Positions 42,185 to 49,577 of a DNA stretch of 64,000 nt are shown one piece after another. The DNA is from Streptomyces sp. DH12 (GTDB taxonomy: Bacteria > Actinomycetota > Actinomycetes > Streptomycetales > Streptomycetaceae), in the NCBI RefSeq assembly GCF_020873895.1, contig NZ_JAHWGT010000031.1:1-64000 (forward strand). The letters run 5' to 3'. A program made the translations under genes and the position numbers. Position 1 is the stretch's first letter. Each line of letters opens with the position of its first letter. The notes beneath the pieces are model-generated. The model ran no database searches. It had not been told where the DNA came from and saw only the letters and a program-made list of their open reading frames with translations.

Positions 42185-43519
42185 GTGAGCGAGACCAACC
42201 CGGCCAGGACCGGTCCAGGCGCCACCGCCGAGAGCGAGGTCGTCGACCTCTGCAGCGAGCTCATCCGCATCGACACCAGCAACTACGGCGACCACTCGGG
42301 TCCGGGCGAGCGGGGTGCCGCCGAGTACATCGCCGAGAAGCTCGCCGAGGTGGGGCTGGAGCCGAGGATCATCGAGGCGCACAAGGGCCGCGCCTCCACC
42401 GTGGCCCGGATCGAGGGCGAGGACCCCTCGCGCCCCGCCCTCCTCATCCACGGCCACACCGACGTGGTGCCGGCCAACGCCGCCGACTGGACGTACGACC
42501 CCTTCTCCGGGGAGATCGCCGACGGCTGCGTGTGGGGGCGCGGCGCCGTCGACATGAAGGACATGGACGCCATGACCCTCGCGGTCGTGCGCGACCGGAT
42601 GCGCAGCGGGCGCAAGCCGCCCCGCGACATCGTCCTCGCCTTCGTCGCCGACGAGGAGGCGGGCGGCACCTACGGGGCGCGCCACCTGGTCGACCGGCAC
42701 CCCGACCTCTTCGAGGGCGTCACCGAGGCGATCGGCGAGGTCGGCGGCTTCTCCTTCACCGTCAACGAGGACCTGCGCCTGTACCTGGTGGAGACGGCGC
42801 AGAAGGGCATGCACTGGATGCGGCTCACCGTCGAGGGCACGGCCGGGCACGGCTCGATGACCAACGACGACAACGCCATCACCGAGCTGTGCGAGGCCGT
42901 GGGCCGCGTCGGCCGGCACACCTGGCCCGTCCGGGTCACCAAGACCGTGCGCACCTTCCTGGACGAGCTGTCCGACGCGATCGGCACGCCGCTCGACCCG
43001 GACGACATGGAGGGCACCCTCGACAAGCTCGGCGGCATCGCCAAGATGGTCGGCGCCACGCTCCGCAACTCCGCCGCCCCCACCATGCTCGGCGCGGGGT
43101 ACAAGGTGAACGTCATCCCCGGCCAGGCCACGGCCCACGTCGACGGCAGGTTCCTGCCCGGGTACGAGCAGGAGTTCCTGGAGGAGCTCGACCGGCTGCT
43201 CGGCCCCCGCGTGCGGCGCGAGGACGTGCACGCGGACAAGGCGCTGGAGACGAGCTTCGACGGCGCCCTCGTCGACGCGATGCAGACGGCGCTGCGGGCG
43301 GAGGACCCGATCGCCCGCGCCGTGCCGTACATGCTGTCCGGCGGCACCGACGCCAAGTCCTTCGACGACCTCGGCATCCGCTGCTTCGGCTTCGCCCCGC
43401 TCCAGCTGCCGCCGGACCTGGACTTCGCCGGGATGTTCCACGGCGTGGACGAGCGGGTGCCGGTGGACGGCCTGAAGTTCGGCGTCCGGGTCCTGGACCG
43501 CTTCCTCGACGCGAGCTGA
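42185..43519 (+). CDS. M20/ArgE-DapE family metallopeptidase
   Basis: 444 aa from GTG after GGGAGGAA. Zinc-peptidase motifs: LLIHGHTDVVP (about 91-101), GRGAVDMKDMDAM (bridging Asp), VADEEAGGTYGARH (catalytic Glu pair) and a C-terminal FHGVDERVPVDGL His. A dimerisation or lid domain lies between. It should hydrolyse a dipeptide or N-acyl amino acid in the cytoplasm. In Streptomyces a homologue occurs beside chpH, as here; a functional link to chaplins is not established. Confidence 0.92.
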   Translation: MSETNPARTGPGATAESEVVDLCSELIRIDTSNYGDHSGPGERGAAEYIAEKLAEVGLEPRIIEAHKGRASTVARIEGEDPSRPALLIHGHTDVVPANAADWTYDPFSGEIADGCVWGRGAVDMKDMDAMTLAVVRDRMRSGRKPPRDIVLAFVADEEAGGTYGARHLVDRHPDLFEGVTEAIGEVGGFSFTVNEDLRLYLVETAQKGMHWMRLTVEGTAGHGSMTNDDNAITELCEAVGRVGRHTWPVRVTKTVRTFLDELSDAIGTPLDPDDMEGTLDKLGGIAKMVGATLRNSAAPTMLGAGYKVNVIPGQATAHVDGRFLPGYEQEFLEELDRLLGPRVRREDVHADKALETSFDGALVDAMQTALRAEDPIARAVPYMLSGGTDAKSFDDLGIRCFGFAPLQLPPDLDFAGMFHGVDERVPVDGLKFGVRVLDRFLDAS

Positions 43520-43629
43520 AAGTCAGCTGAAACGACACTCCAATAATCGCCCGCGTGTGCACGTCTGACCGAAAAGGGTGAACGAGGCCCGCGCCTCGTA
43601 GCCCACCCTCCTCCGCCTCGTTACAGGTG

Positions 43630-43654
43630 TTGCGGTCCGCGGCTGGGACCGCAA
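43630..43654 (+). promoter_or_regulatory. Stable hairpin in the chpH 5' leader
   Basis: TTGCGGTCC (43630-43638) and GGACCGCAA (43646-43654) form a perfect 9-bp stem with a 7-nt loop. It lies 8 nt before the AGGAGGA ribosome-binding site. It may stabilise the abundant chpH mRNA or affect translation. A preceding AT-richer region from 43540 likely holds the promoter; the sigma-BldN type expected for chaplins was not recognised with certainty. Confidence 0.5.
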
Positions 43655-43672
43655 TGCCAACTAGGAGGAATA

Positions 43673-43906
43673 ATGATCAAGAAGGTCGTCGCCACCGCGG
43701 CCGCCACCGGCGGTCTCATCCTGGCCGGTGCGGGCATGGCCGTCGCCGACGCGGACGCCAACGCCGCTGCCGTGGGCTCCCCGGGTGTCATCTCGGGCAA
43801 CGTGGTCCAGGTTCCGGTCCACGTGCCGATCAACGTCTGCGGCAACACGATCAACATCATCGGTCTGCTGAACCCCGCCTTCGGCAACGTCTGCATCAAC
43901 GACTGA
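43673..43906 (+). CDS. chpH: Short chaplin ChpH
   Basis: 77 aa. Signal peptide of about 25 residues ([14 protein letters not shown] to AVA), leaving a 52-residue mature chaplin domain. Conserved [40 protein letters not shown] has the two cysteines C56 and C74 that form the family disulphide. Chaplins assemble into amyloid fibrils that lower surface tension and coat aerial hyphae and spores. It is secreted and not wall-anchored, and ChpH is one of the few chaplins conserved in most species. AGGAGGA precedes the ATG; chpC follows in the same direction. Confidence 0.96.
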   Translation: MIKKVVATAAATGGLILAGAGMAVADADANAAAVGSPGVISGNVVQVPVHVPINVCGNTINIIGLLNPAFGNVCIND

Positions 43907-43952
43907 CCCAGCGCCAGGCGTTGTGCCTCGACCCACCAGGGTCTGAGCCCGG

Positions 43953-44023
43953 CCGGCCTCGGAGCGCGCGCCATGCGCTCCGGGGCCGGTGGGCATTCAG
44001 CCCCCGCGCGAGGTGTGCGGGGG
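43953..44023 (+). terminator. Two hairpins between chpH and chpC
   Basis: First: a 15-bp stem with one G-T wobble, arms 43953-43967 and 43975-43989, 7-nt loop. Second: CCCCCGC (44001-44007) with GCGGGGG (44017-44023), close before chpC. The first probably terminates chpH; the second could modulate chpC translation. Confidence 0.65.
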
Positions 44024-44055
44024 CCTTCGGAAGCCAAGAAGGCAGGAAACTAGCT

Positions 44056-44898
44056 ATGCGACAGGTCACGCGCAAGGGGCTGACCATTGTGGCGGCGGCG
44101 GGCGGAGTGCTCGCCCTCGGCGGTGGGTACGCGCACGCGTCCCACGGCGCGGGAGCGGACGGAGTCGCCGCCAACTCGCCGGGTGTCGCGTCCGGCAACT
44201 CGGTCCAGGCGCCGGTCAGCGTGCCGGTGAACGCGTGCGGCAACACCGTCAACGTCGTCGGGGCGCTGAACCCGGCGTTCGGCAACAAGTGCGTCAACAA
44301 GGGCAGCGACACGCACGCGAAGAGCACCGCCAGCAACTCGCCGGGTGTGGCGTCCGGCAACAACGTCCAGGCCCCGGTCAACGTGCCGGTGAACGCCTGC
44401 GGCAACAGCGTGAACGTGGTCGGCGGTCTGAACCCGGCGTTCGGCAACCAGTGCGCGAACGGCGGCAAGACCCCCGACAAGCCGGGCAACCCCGGTAACC
44501 CCGGGAACCCTGGTAACCCCGGTAACCCGGGCAACCCCGGTAACCCGGGCAACCCCGGTAACCCCGGTAACCCGGGCAACCCCGGTAACCCGGGCAACCC
44601 CGGGAACCCGGGCAACCCCGGGAACCCGGGTCAGCCTGGCAACCCGGGTCAGCCTGGCAACCCGGGTCAGCCGGGTCAGCCGGGTCAGCCGGGCAACCCC
44701 GGGGAGCCGGGCAGCCCGGACTCGCCGATCGAGCCGAACGAGCCGGCCCCCCAGGGTGACGGCGGCAGCACCCCGCCGAAGGGCGACGACGAGCTGGCCC
44801 AGACGGGCGCCGGCGCGCTCGGCATGCTCCTCCCGGCCGGAGCGGCCGCGCTGCTCGGCGGCACGGTCCTGTACCGCCGCGCCCGCCGCACCGCGTAG
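44056..44898 (+). CDS. chpC: Long chaplin ChpC with a collagen-like Gly-X-Pro stalk
   Basis: 280 aa. Signal peptide (1-28), first chaplin domain (about 39-79, C61/C79), second chaplin domain (about 93-133, C115/C133), then 26 uninterrupted Gly-X-Pro triplets (144-221, X mainly Asn, then Gln, Glu, Ser), an acidic spacer, sortase motif LAQTG (247-251), a hydrophobic helix and an RRARR tail. It should be secreted, covalently linked to peptidoglycan by a class E sortase, and nucleate short chaplins at the surface. The collagen-like stalk is not a standard part of ChpC as I know it. AGGAAA precedes the ATG. Confidence 0.95.
   Translation: MRQVTRKGLTIVAAAGGVLALGGGYAHASHGAGADGVAANSPGVASGNSVQAPVSVPVNACGNTVNVVGALNPAFGNKCVNKGSDTHAKSTASNSPGVASGNNVQAPVNVPVNACGNSVNVVGGLNPAFGNQCANGGKTPDKPGNPGNPGNPGNPGNPGNPGNPGNPGNPGNPGNPGNPGNPGNPGNPGNPGQPGNPGQPGNPGQPGQPGQPGNPGEPGSPDSPIEPNEPAPQGDGGSTPPKGDDELAQTGAGALGMLLPAGAAALLGGTVLYRRARRTA
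44485..44718 (+). repeat. Coding 9-bp repeat encoding 26 Gly-X-Pro triplets
   Basis: Sixteen consecutive Gly-Asn-Pro codon triplets are followed by ten mixed Gln/Asn/Glu/Ser versions. Codons alternate (GGC/GGT/GGG, CCC/CCG/CCT), so the tract is not a pure microsatellite, but length variation by 9-bp steps is likely. Confidence 0.95.
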
Positions 44899-44923
44899 GC
44901 ACGGCGTACCCTCCCGCGCACAC

Positions 44924-44962
44924 GACGGAGCGGGCCCCGCGATCAGCGGAGCCCGCTCCGTC
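44924..44962. terminator. Bidirectional terminator between chpC and the DUF5703 gene
   Basis: Perfect 11-bp arms, 44924-44934 and 44952-44962, followed by CCTTT on the plus strand. Confidence 0.8.
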
Positions 44963-44983
44963 CCTTTGCGCCCGTTCCATCCC

Positions 44984-45172
44984 TCACCAGGTGGCGCGTA
45001 CCTGACGGATGATGCGCCGCCGCAGCCGGACACGGCGGCTGCCGTCCCGGTGCAGGGTGAGTCGGTCCAACTCCCAGTGCCCGTACTCCGCGTGGTCGGT
45101 CAGGAGCCGCGTCGCCTCCCTCCGGGAGACGCCTCGCGGCACGTACACGTCGACAAATTCGTATTCCGGCAT
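44984..45172 (-). CDS. DUF5703 family small protein
   Basis: 62 aa, MPEYEFVDVYVPRGVSRREATRLLTDHAEYGHWELDRLTLHRDGSRRVRLRRRIIR pattern: a strand, an amphipathic helix and a basic C-terminal strand. It matches the actinobacterial DUF5703 family found beside chpC in Streptomyces. No signal peptide or membrane segment; function unknown. The basic C-terminus could bind nucleic acid. It diverges from the gene at 45220 with only 47 bp between. Confidence 0.85.
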   Translation of the reverse strand: MPEYEFVDVYVPRGVSRREATRLLTDHAEYGHWELDRLTLHRDGSRRVRLRRRIIRQVRATW

Positions 45173-45206
45173 CGCATCTATTGTGCGGGCACGGGCCAGG
45201 TACGGA

Positions 45207-45212
45207 TAGCGT
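45207..45212 (+). promoter_or_regulatory. Leaderless -10 box for the 222-aa gene
   Basis: TAGCGT lies 7 nt before the ATG at 45220, and no Shine-Dalgarno sequence intervenes. Confidence 0.5.
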
Positions 45213-45219
45213 CTGCTGT

Positions 45220-45888
45220 ATGTCTGATGCTGCGCAGCCCACAGCTGCCGAGGTACGCGCCGCCGCCGAGGCGGTCAAAGCCGCACTGGACCGTCACCTG
45301 GAGGCGGTCGAGAACCGCACCGGTGACGACGACCCCGCGGTCTACGCCGCGTTCAACGACCTGGCCGCCGCGGCCGAGGCGTACGACGAGCGGCTCTACG
45401 ACCGCTACGACGAGGTCACGCCCTTCGAGATCCCCGGCGCCGAGGACTCCCTGCCGCCGTACGCCGGGCCGGACCAGCCGAACGCGCTGAGCGTACTGAT
45501 CCGCCGCGACTACGCCGTGGCGGAACCGCAGCGGCTGCTCGCCCAGGCGCAGCGCATCGCCGACGCCGAGGAGGAGGGCGACGACGGGACGGCCAGGACC
45601 GGCGCCGCCGTCGGCGCCAGCGTGCACGCCGCGCTCGGGGTCCTGTTCGGCGAGTACGAACCGGACGAGATCGCCTCGCGCCACAAGGAGTTCGGCCTGG
45701 AGGAGGGCGACTCCACGCTGTGGGTGGCCGCCGCCGACGACCTGCCCGAGCCGGGGGAGTGGCTCAGCACCCCGTTCGACCAGGCCGACCCGAGCCGGGT
45801 CGTCTGCCGCTTCGACGTCAGCGCCGTCTTCGACGAGGACGAGATGTACGAGGAGGACCCCACGGGCCGCTCCCGCGCACTGCCCTGA
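45220..45888 (+). CDS. Uncharacterised acidic actinobacterial protein
   Basis: 222 aa, strongly acidic. The N-terminal half is helical (EVRAAAEAVKAALDRHLEAVENRTGDDDPAVYAAFNDLAAAAEAYDERLYD, about 10-60). The middle holds NALSVLIRRDYAV and an Ala-rich helix, and the tail a WLSTPFDQADPSRVVCRFDVSAVFDEDEMYEEDP stretch. Homologues occur in Streptomyces at this place next to the DUF5703 and chaplin genes. No enzymatic motif; function unknown. ATG 45220 chosen over 45181 because of the -10 position. Confidence 0.85.
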   Translation: MSDAAQPTAAEVRAAAEAVKAALDRHLEAVENRTGDDDPAVYAAFNDLAAAAEAYDERLYDRYDEVTPFEIPGAEDSLPPYAGPDQPNALSVLIRRDYAVAEPQRLLAQAQRIADAEEEGDDGTARTGAAVGASVHAALGVLFGEYEPDEIASRHKEFGLEEGDSTLWVAAADDLPEPGEWLSTPFDQADPSRVVCRFDVSAVFDEDEMYEEDPTGRSRALP

Positions 45889-45904
45889 CGGGCCCCGGCG
45901 CCCG

Positions 45905-45936
45905 CCGTGCCCGCGCCCCTGGGGGTGCGGGCACGG
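45905..45936. terminator. Bidirectional terminator before the RecD-like gene
   Basis: Fifteen-bp arms with one mismatch: 45905-45919 and 45922-45936. It lies between convergent genes. Confidence 0.7.
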
Positions 45937-45983
45937 CCGTGTCAGGGTGACCGCCGCCGTACCGGCTTGGCGGGCCGGCCCCG

Positions 45984-48452
45984 CTACTCCGCGGGCTCGG
46001 GGACGGCCTCCAGCAGCGCCCGCAGCCGCGTGGTCCGGGTCTGCGCGGGCGGCTCGGCCACCGCCCGGGCCAGCGCCTGGTCGGCGCCGTGCACGACGGA
46101 CAGGTGCCGGGCGCCCCGGCCGAACGCCGTGTACACCCACGCCCGGCTCAGTCCGCCCACCGCGTCCCCCGGCAGGACCGCCACGACCGCCGGCCAGCGC
46201 ATCCCCGCCGCCTGGTGCGCGGTCAGCGCCCACCCGTGCCGCACCACGGCCTCGACCCGGTCCTTGGGCACCACCGTCCTCGCGGGCTCGGCCTCGCACT
46301 CCAGGTGCAGCCCCTCGGCGTCGGCGGACACCACCCGGCCCTGCACCGTCCGGCCCGGAGCGACCGCGTAGGCCACGCGGTCGCCCGGGTCGAAGCCGCC
46401 GAAGCGGCCCGGACCGGGGTTGAGCCGCTGCTTCAACGCCGCGTTCAACGCGCGTGTCCCCGCCGCACCGCCGTGGCCCACCGTGACCACCTGCGTGTCC
46501 TCCACCGGGACGCCGAGCGCGCGCGGCACCGAGTCGGCCACCAGCTGCACCGTCCGGTGCACCGCCTCGCCCGCGTCCCGCACCGGTACGATCACGACCT
46601 CCTTGCCGGGCGCCTCGACCTGGGCCAGCTCGCCCACGCCGATCCCGGACACCAGCTCCCCGATCGGACCGGGGTCCGGCGTGCGGGACGCGACCTGCGG
46701 GCACACCCGGGCCGCCAGCAGGTCCGCGAAGACCCGGCCCGGTCCCGCCGACGGCAGTACGTGCGGGTCGCCGCTCAGCACCAGCCGGCAGCCGTCCGGC
46801 ACGGACTCCACGAGCATCGCCGCGGCCTCCACGTCGAGCTGCGGCGCGTCGAGGACCACCAGCAGGTCGAGGGCGAACGCCCCCTCCTCGTCCCGTCCCG
46901 GCCCGGCCGCGCCGGACAGCAGCGCCGCGACCGTCACCGCGCCCGTCTGCGTGCCCGTCTCCGCGTCCAGCCTGCGGCGGCCGTTCTCGCTGTGCACCGC
47001 CACCGCGGCCCGCAGCCCCAGCCGGCCGGCCGCGGCGGCCAGCGCGACCGGTTCGGCGCGCGCCGCCTCACCGCCCGTGTGGACCACCAGGCCCTGCGCG
47101 GCGACCGCGCGGGCCAGCTCGACGGGCTCGGCCTGCGCCCAGCGGGCGTCCGGACCGGAGCGGGCCAGCCGGGCCAGGCCGTCCGCGAGGCTCTCCTCCG
47201 CCATGGCGTACCGGTCGAGGCCCAGCAGCACCGGCGGGGCCTCCGCCCCCTCCGCGCCGTCCCCGGCCGCTTCGGCCTCTGCCGCGGTTCCGTCCTCGGC
47301 CCGGGCGTCCTCGTCGAAGCCGGATCCGCCCTCGTCGAAGCCGGATCCGCCCTCGTCCTCCGCCCCGTCGTGGAAGACCAGGACGACGCCTTCGGCCACG
47401 GCGTGCCGCACCGCTCCGTCCGGGTCCGGCACGGACCGCTCGGCGAGCTGCGCGCGCACGGCGGCCGCGTCGAGGGCGGTGTGCCCCCGCAGGGCGGCCC
47501 GCTCCAGCGACCAGCCCACCAGGGCGTCCGTGCGGCGCGGGTCCCCCGGGCCGCACTCGGCGCCCAGCAGCGCCCGCGCGAAGCCGTCGGCCTGCTCCGG
47601 CAGCACACCGGGCACCGCCAGCAGCCGCCACGGGTCCTCGCGGAGCAGTTCGGCCGCCGTGTCCCCGAGCACGCCCGCGACGCGCACGGCCAGGGCCTCG
47701 GGCGCCCCGCCCGCCGTCAGCACGGACCGCACGGCGGCCACCGCCTCCGGTGCCGCGACCCGCGCCGGCGGCGCGGCGGGCGCCGGGACGCGGGGCCGGG
47801 GCGGCGCGGCCGGCGGCGGAGCGACCCGCCGCGGCGGCGCCGCAGGAGCGGGGGAGTCCTCGAAGACGGAGCCCGGCTTCTCGCCGCTCTCCACCGCCCG
47901 GACGGCCGCGAGCAGGTCGGCGGCCCGGCCGCTCAGCGCGGTGCCGCTCTCGATGGGACCGCCGCGCTCGGCCTTGCGCCGCTCGATGCGCTCCCGCAGC
48001 TCCCGCTGCGCGGCCAGCTCCGCCTCCGCCTCGGACGGCGCCGCCGCCTCGGACGCCTTCACCTCGGTCGTCTCGGTCCCCGACGCCTCAGTCCCTGGCA
48101 CCTCCGCCTCGGACGGCGCCGCCTCGGTGGCCTCCGCCTCGGACGCCTTCACCTCGGTCGGCTCGGTCCCCGACGCCTCAGCCCCTGGCACCTCCGCCTC
48201 GGCGGCACCGGCGCCCGGGGACTCACCGGCCGCCGCCTCACCGCCACCCGGCGCCTCCGCGGCCTTCGCGGACGGCGTCGTGTCCGTGCCCTCGGCGTCG
48301 TCCGCGAGGGCCCTGTCCGACTCCGACTCCGCCTCCGCCTCCGCGGCCTGCGGGGTCTGCGGCGCCTGCGTGGGCCGGGGCGCCGCCGGTGCGGCGGTCC
48401 GGTCGTCGTCGGCCGGGGAGTCGGGGTTCTCCCCCCGGGGAAGCGCGGTCAC
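45984..48452 (-). CDS. RecD2-like helicase homologue lacking the Walker A lysine
   Basis: 822 aa. Residues 1-240 are low-complexity (acidic repeats, then Pro-Ala). Residues 240-320 resemble the RecD2 helix-hairpin-helix region. The ATPase core is degenerate: the P-loop position reads VVHTGGEAARAEPVA (456-470) instead of GxxGxGKT, and the Walker B position reads VVLDAPQLD (532-540). Later motifs are kept better: LVLSGDPHVLPSAGPGRVFADLL (557-579), WALTAHQAAGMRWPAVVAV (741-759) and VYTAFGRGARHLSVVHG (773-789). It is probably unable to hydrolyse ATP normally and may be a structural or regulatory relative. GTG start overlaps the upstream aldo/keto reductase stop by 4 bp. Confidence 0.85.
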   Translation of the reverse strand: MTALPRGENPDSPADDDRTAAPAAPRPTQAPQTPQAAEAEAESESDRALADDAEGTDTTPSAKAAEAPGGGEAAAGESPGAGAAEAEVPGAEASGTEPTEVKASEAEATEAAPSEAEVPGTEASGTETTEVKASEAAAPSEAEAELAAQRELRERIERRKAERGGPIESGTALSGRAADLLAAVRAVESGEKPGSVFEDSPAPAAPPRRVAPPPAAPPRPRVPAPAAPPARVAAPEAVAAVRSVLTAGGAPEALAVRVAGVLGDTAAELLREDPWRLLAVPGVLPEQADGFARALLGAECGPGDPRRTDALVGWSLERAALRGHTALDAAAVRAQLAERSVPDPDGAVRHAVAEGVVLVFHDGAEDEGGSGFDEGGSGFDEDARAEDGTAAEAEAAGDGAEGAEAPPVLLGLDRYAMAEESLADGLARLARSGPDARWAQAEPVELARAVAAQGLVVHTGGEAARAEPVALAAAAGRLGLRAAVAVHSENGRRRLDAETGTQTGAVTVAALLSGAAGPGRDEEGAFALDLLVVLDAPQLDVEAAAMLVESVPDGCRLVLSGDPHVLPSAGPGRVFADLLAARVCPQVASRTPDPGPIGELVSGIGVGELAQVEAPGKEVVIVPVRDAGEAVHRTVQLVADSVPRALGVPVEDTQVVTVGHGGAAGTRALNAALKQRLNPGPGRFGGFDPGDRVAYAVAPGRTVQGRVVSADAEGLHLECEAEPARTVVPKDRVEAVVRHGWALTAHQAAGMRWPAVVAVLPGDAVGGLSRAWVYTAFGRGARHLSVVHGADQALARAVAEPPAQTRTTRLRALLEAVPEPAE
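47311..47352 (-). repeat. Perfect 21-bp tandem duplication in the RecD-like gene
   Basis: Two identical 21-bp units (47311-47331, 47332-47352) encode the doubled heptapeptide GGSGFDE in an acidic linker. In frame, so harmless. Confidence 0.85.
48049..48205 (-). repeat. Imperfect ~93-bp tandem repeats in the N-terminal coding region
   Basis: The stretch encoding EVPGAEASGTEPTEVKASEA and EVPGTEASGTETTEVKASEA is a recent in-frame duplication, nearly identical at DNA level. It lengthens the disordered acidic N-terminus of the RecD-like protein. Confidence 0.7.
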
Positions 48453-49438
48453 AGCGTGCTCCAGTCCTGATCGGGGTAGCGGTGCACGGGCGCCGACACG
48501 TCGTCGAGCGCCCGGCGGATCTCGTCAGGAAGCGTAAGGCCCTCCACTGACAGTGCGGCCGCGAGCTGCCGCGCCGTGCGCGCTCCGACCACCGGGGCGC
48601 TCACGCCCGGCCGGTCGCGCACCCATGCGAGCGCCACCTGCAGCGGGGTCGCCGCGAGGCCGTCGGCCGCCGTCGCCACGGCCTCCACGACGCGCTGCGA
48701 CGCCTCGTCCAGATACGGCTCCACGAACGCCGACATGTGGTCCGACGCGCCCCGCGAGCCGGACGGCACGCCGGTGCGGTACTTGCCCGTGAGCACGCCC
48801 CGGCCCAGCGGCGACGACGGCAGCAGACCGACGCCCAGGTCCCGAGCGGCCGGCAGCACCTCGCGCTCGACACCGCGCTGGAGCAGCGAGTACTCCATCT
48901 GCGTCGCCGCCAGCCGCGCCCGCGTCCCCGGCGCGGCCAGCTGCCAGGTCGCCGCCTTCGCCAGCTGCCAGCCGCAGAAGTTCGCCACACCGACGTACCG
49001 GGCGCGGCCGCTGGTGACGGCTATGTCCAGGGCCTGGAGCGTCTCCTCCAGCGGCGTCCACGGGTCGTACGCGTGGACCTGCCACAGGTCCACGTGGTCG
49101 CTGCCCAGCCGGGCCAGCGAGGCGTCGAGCGCGGACAGCAGGTGGCCGCGGGAACCGTCGAAGCGCCGCTGCGGATCCGGGTCGGGCACGCTGCCGGCCT
49201 TCGTGGCGATCACCAGGTCCCGGCGCGGCACCAGCCGCTCCAGCATCCGGCCCAGGAGGTGCTCGGCCTTCCCGCCGCCGTACACGTCGGCCGTGTCGAC
49301 GAGCGTCCCGCCGGCCTCCCAGAAGACCTTCACCTGTTCGGCCGCCTCGTGCTCGTCCGTGTCGCGGCCCCAGGTCAGGGTGCCCAACCCGATCCGGGAC
49401 ACGCGCAGGCCGGTGCGGCCGAGATGCCTCTGCTCCAT
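48449..49438 (-). CDS. Aldo/keto reductase
   Basis: 329 aa TIM-barrel NADPH-dependent reductase. Catalytic tetrad is visible: Asp in VDTADVYGGG (about 47-56), Tyr in the same motif, Lys in VIATKAGS and His in WQVHAYD. SSPLGRGVLTGKY is a family signature of the C-terminal half. A TAGGGT -10 box lies 7 nt before the ATG, so the mRNA is leaderless. The downstream RecD-like gene overlaps by 4 bp (GTGA). Physiological substrate unknown. Confidence 0.94.
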   Translation of the reverse strand: MEQRHLGRTGLRVSRIGLGTLTWGRDTDEHEAAEQVKVFWEAGGTLVDTADVYGGGKAEHLLGRMLERLVPRRDLVIATKAGSVPDPDPQRRFDGSRGHLLSALDASLARLGSDHVDLWQVHAYDPWTPLEETLQALDIAVTSGRARYVGVANFCGWQLAKAATWQLAAPGTRARLAATQMEYSLLQRGVEREVLPAARDLGVGLLPSSPLGRGVLTGKYRTGVPSGSRGASDHMSAFVEPYLDEASQRVVEAVATAADGLAATPLQVALAWVRDRPGVSAPVVGARTARQLAAALSVEGLTLPDEIRRALDDVSAPVHRYPDQDWSTL

Positions 49439-49445
49439 GGCCGCG

Positions 49446-49451
49446 ACCCTA
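49446..49451 (-). promoter_or_regulatory. Leaderless -10 box of the aldo/keto reductase operon
   Basis: TAGGGT on the minus strand, 7 nt before the ATG at 49438. Confidence 0.55.
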
Positions 49452-49551
49452 CTGGCCGGGACAGGAGGCCGAGGGACCCTGTGGACAACGCGGCCGGGCG
49501 GCGCACTGCCGCGCCGGCCGCCCGCGCGCTAGAGTCCGCTCACCACAGACG

Positions 49552-49565
49552 TTACTGATCGGTAA
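49552..49565. promoter_or_regulatory. Operator-like palindrome upstream of the F420 oxidoreductase gene
   Basis: TTACTGATCGGTAA is a 14-bp dyad with a single mismatched pair, 12 bp before the start and just upstream of the AAGGGGA ribosome-binding site. TetR proteins often use such sites, but no regulator gene lies next to it. Confidence 0.45.
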
Positions 49566-49577
49566 AAGGGGACCCGC

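Noticed and set aside
41925-42200. tRNA-Leu as an attachment site with an integrated element
   Set aside because: No integrase, excisionase or duplicated tRNA 3' end is visible and flanking genes are core.
44485-44718. CRISPR-like array of short repeats
   Set aside because: The 9-bp period is in frame and encodes Gly-X-Pro triplets in chpC; no spacers or cas genes.
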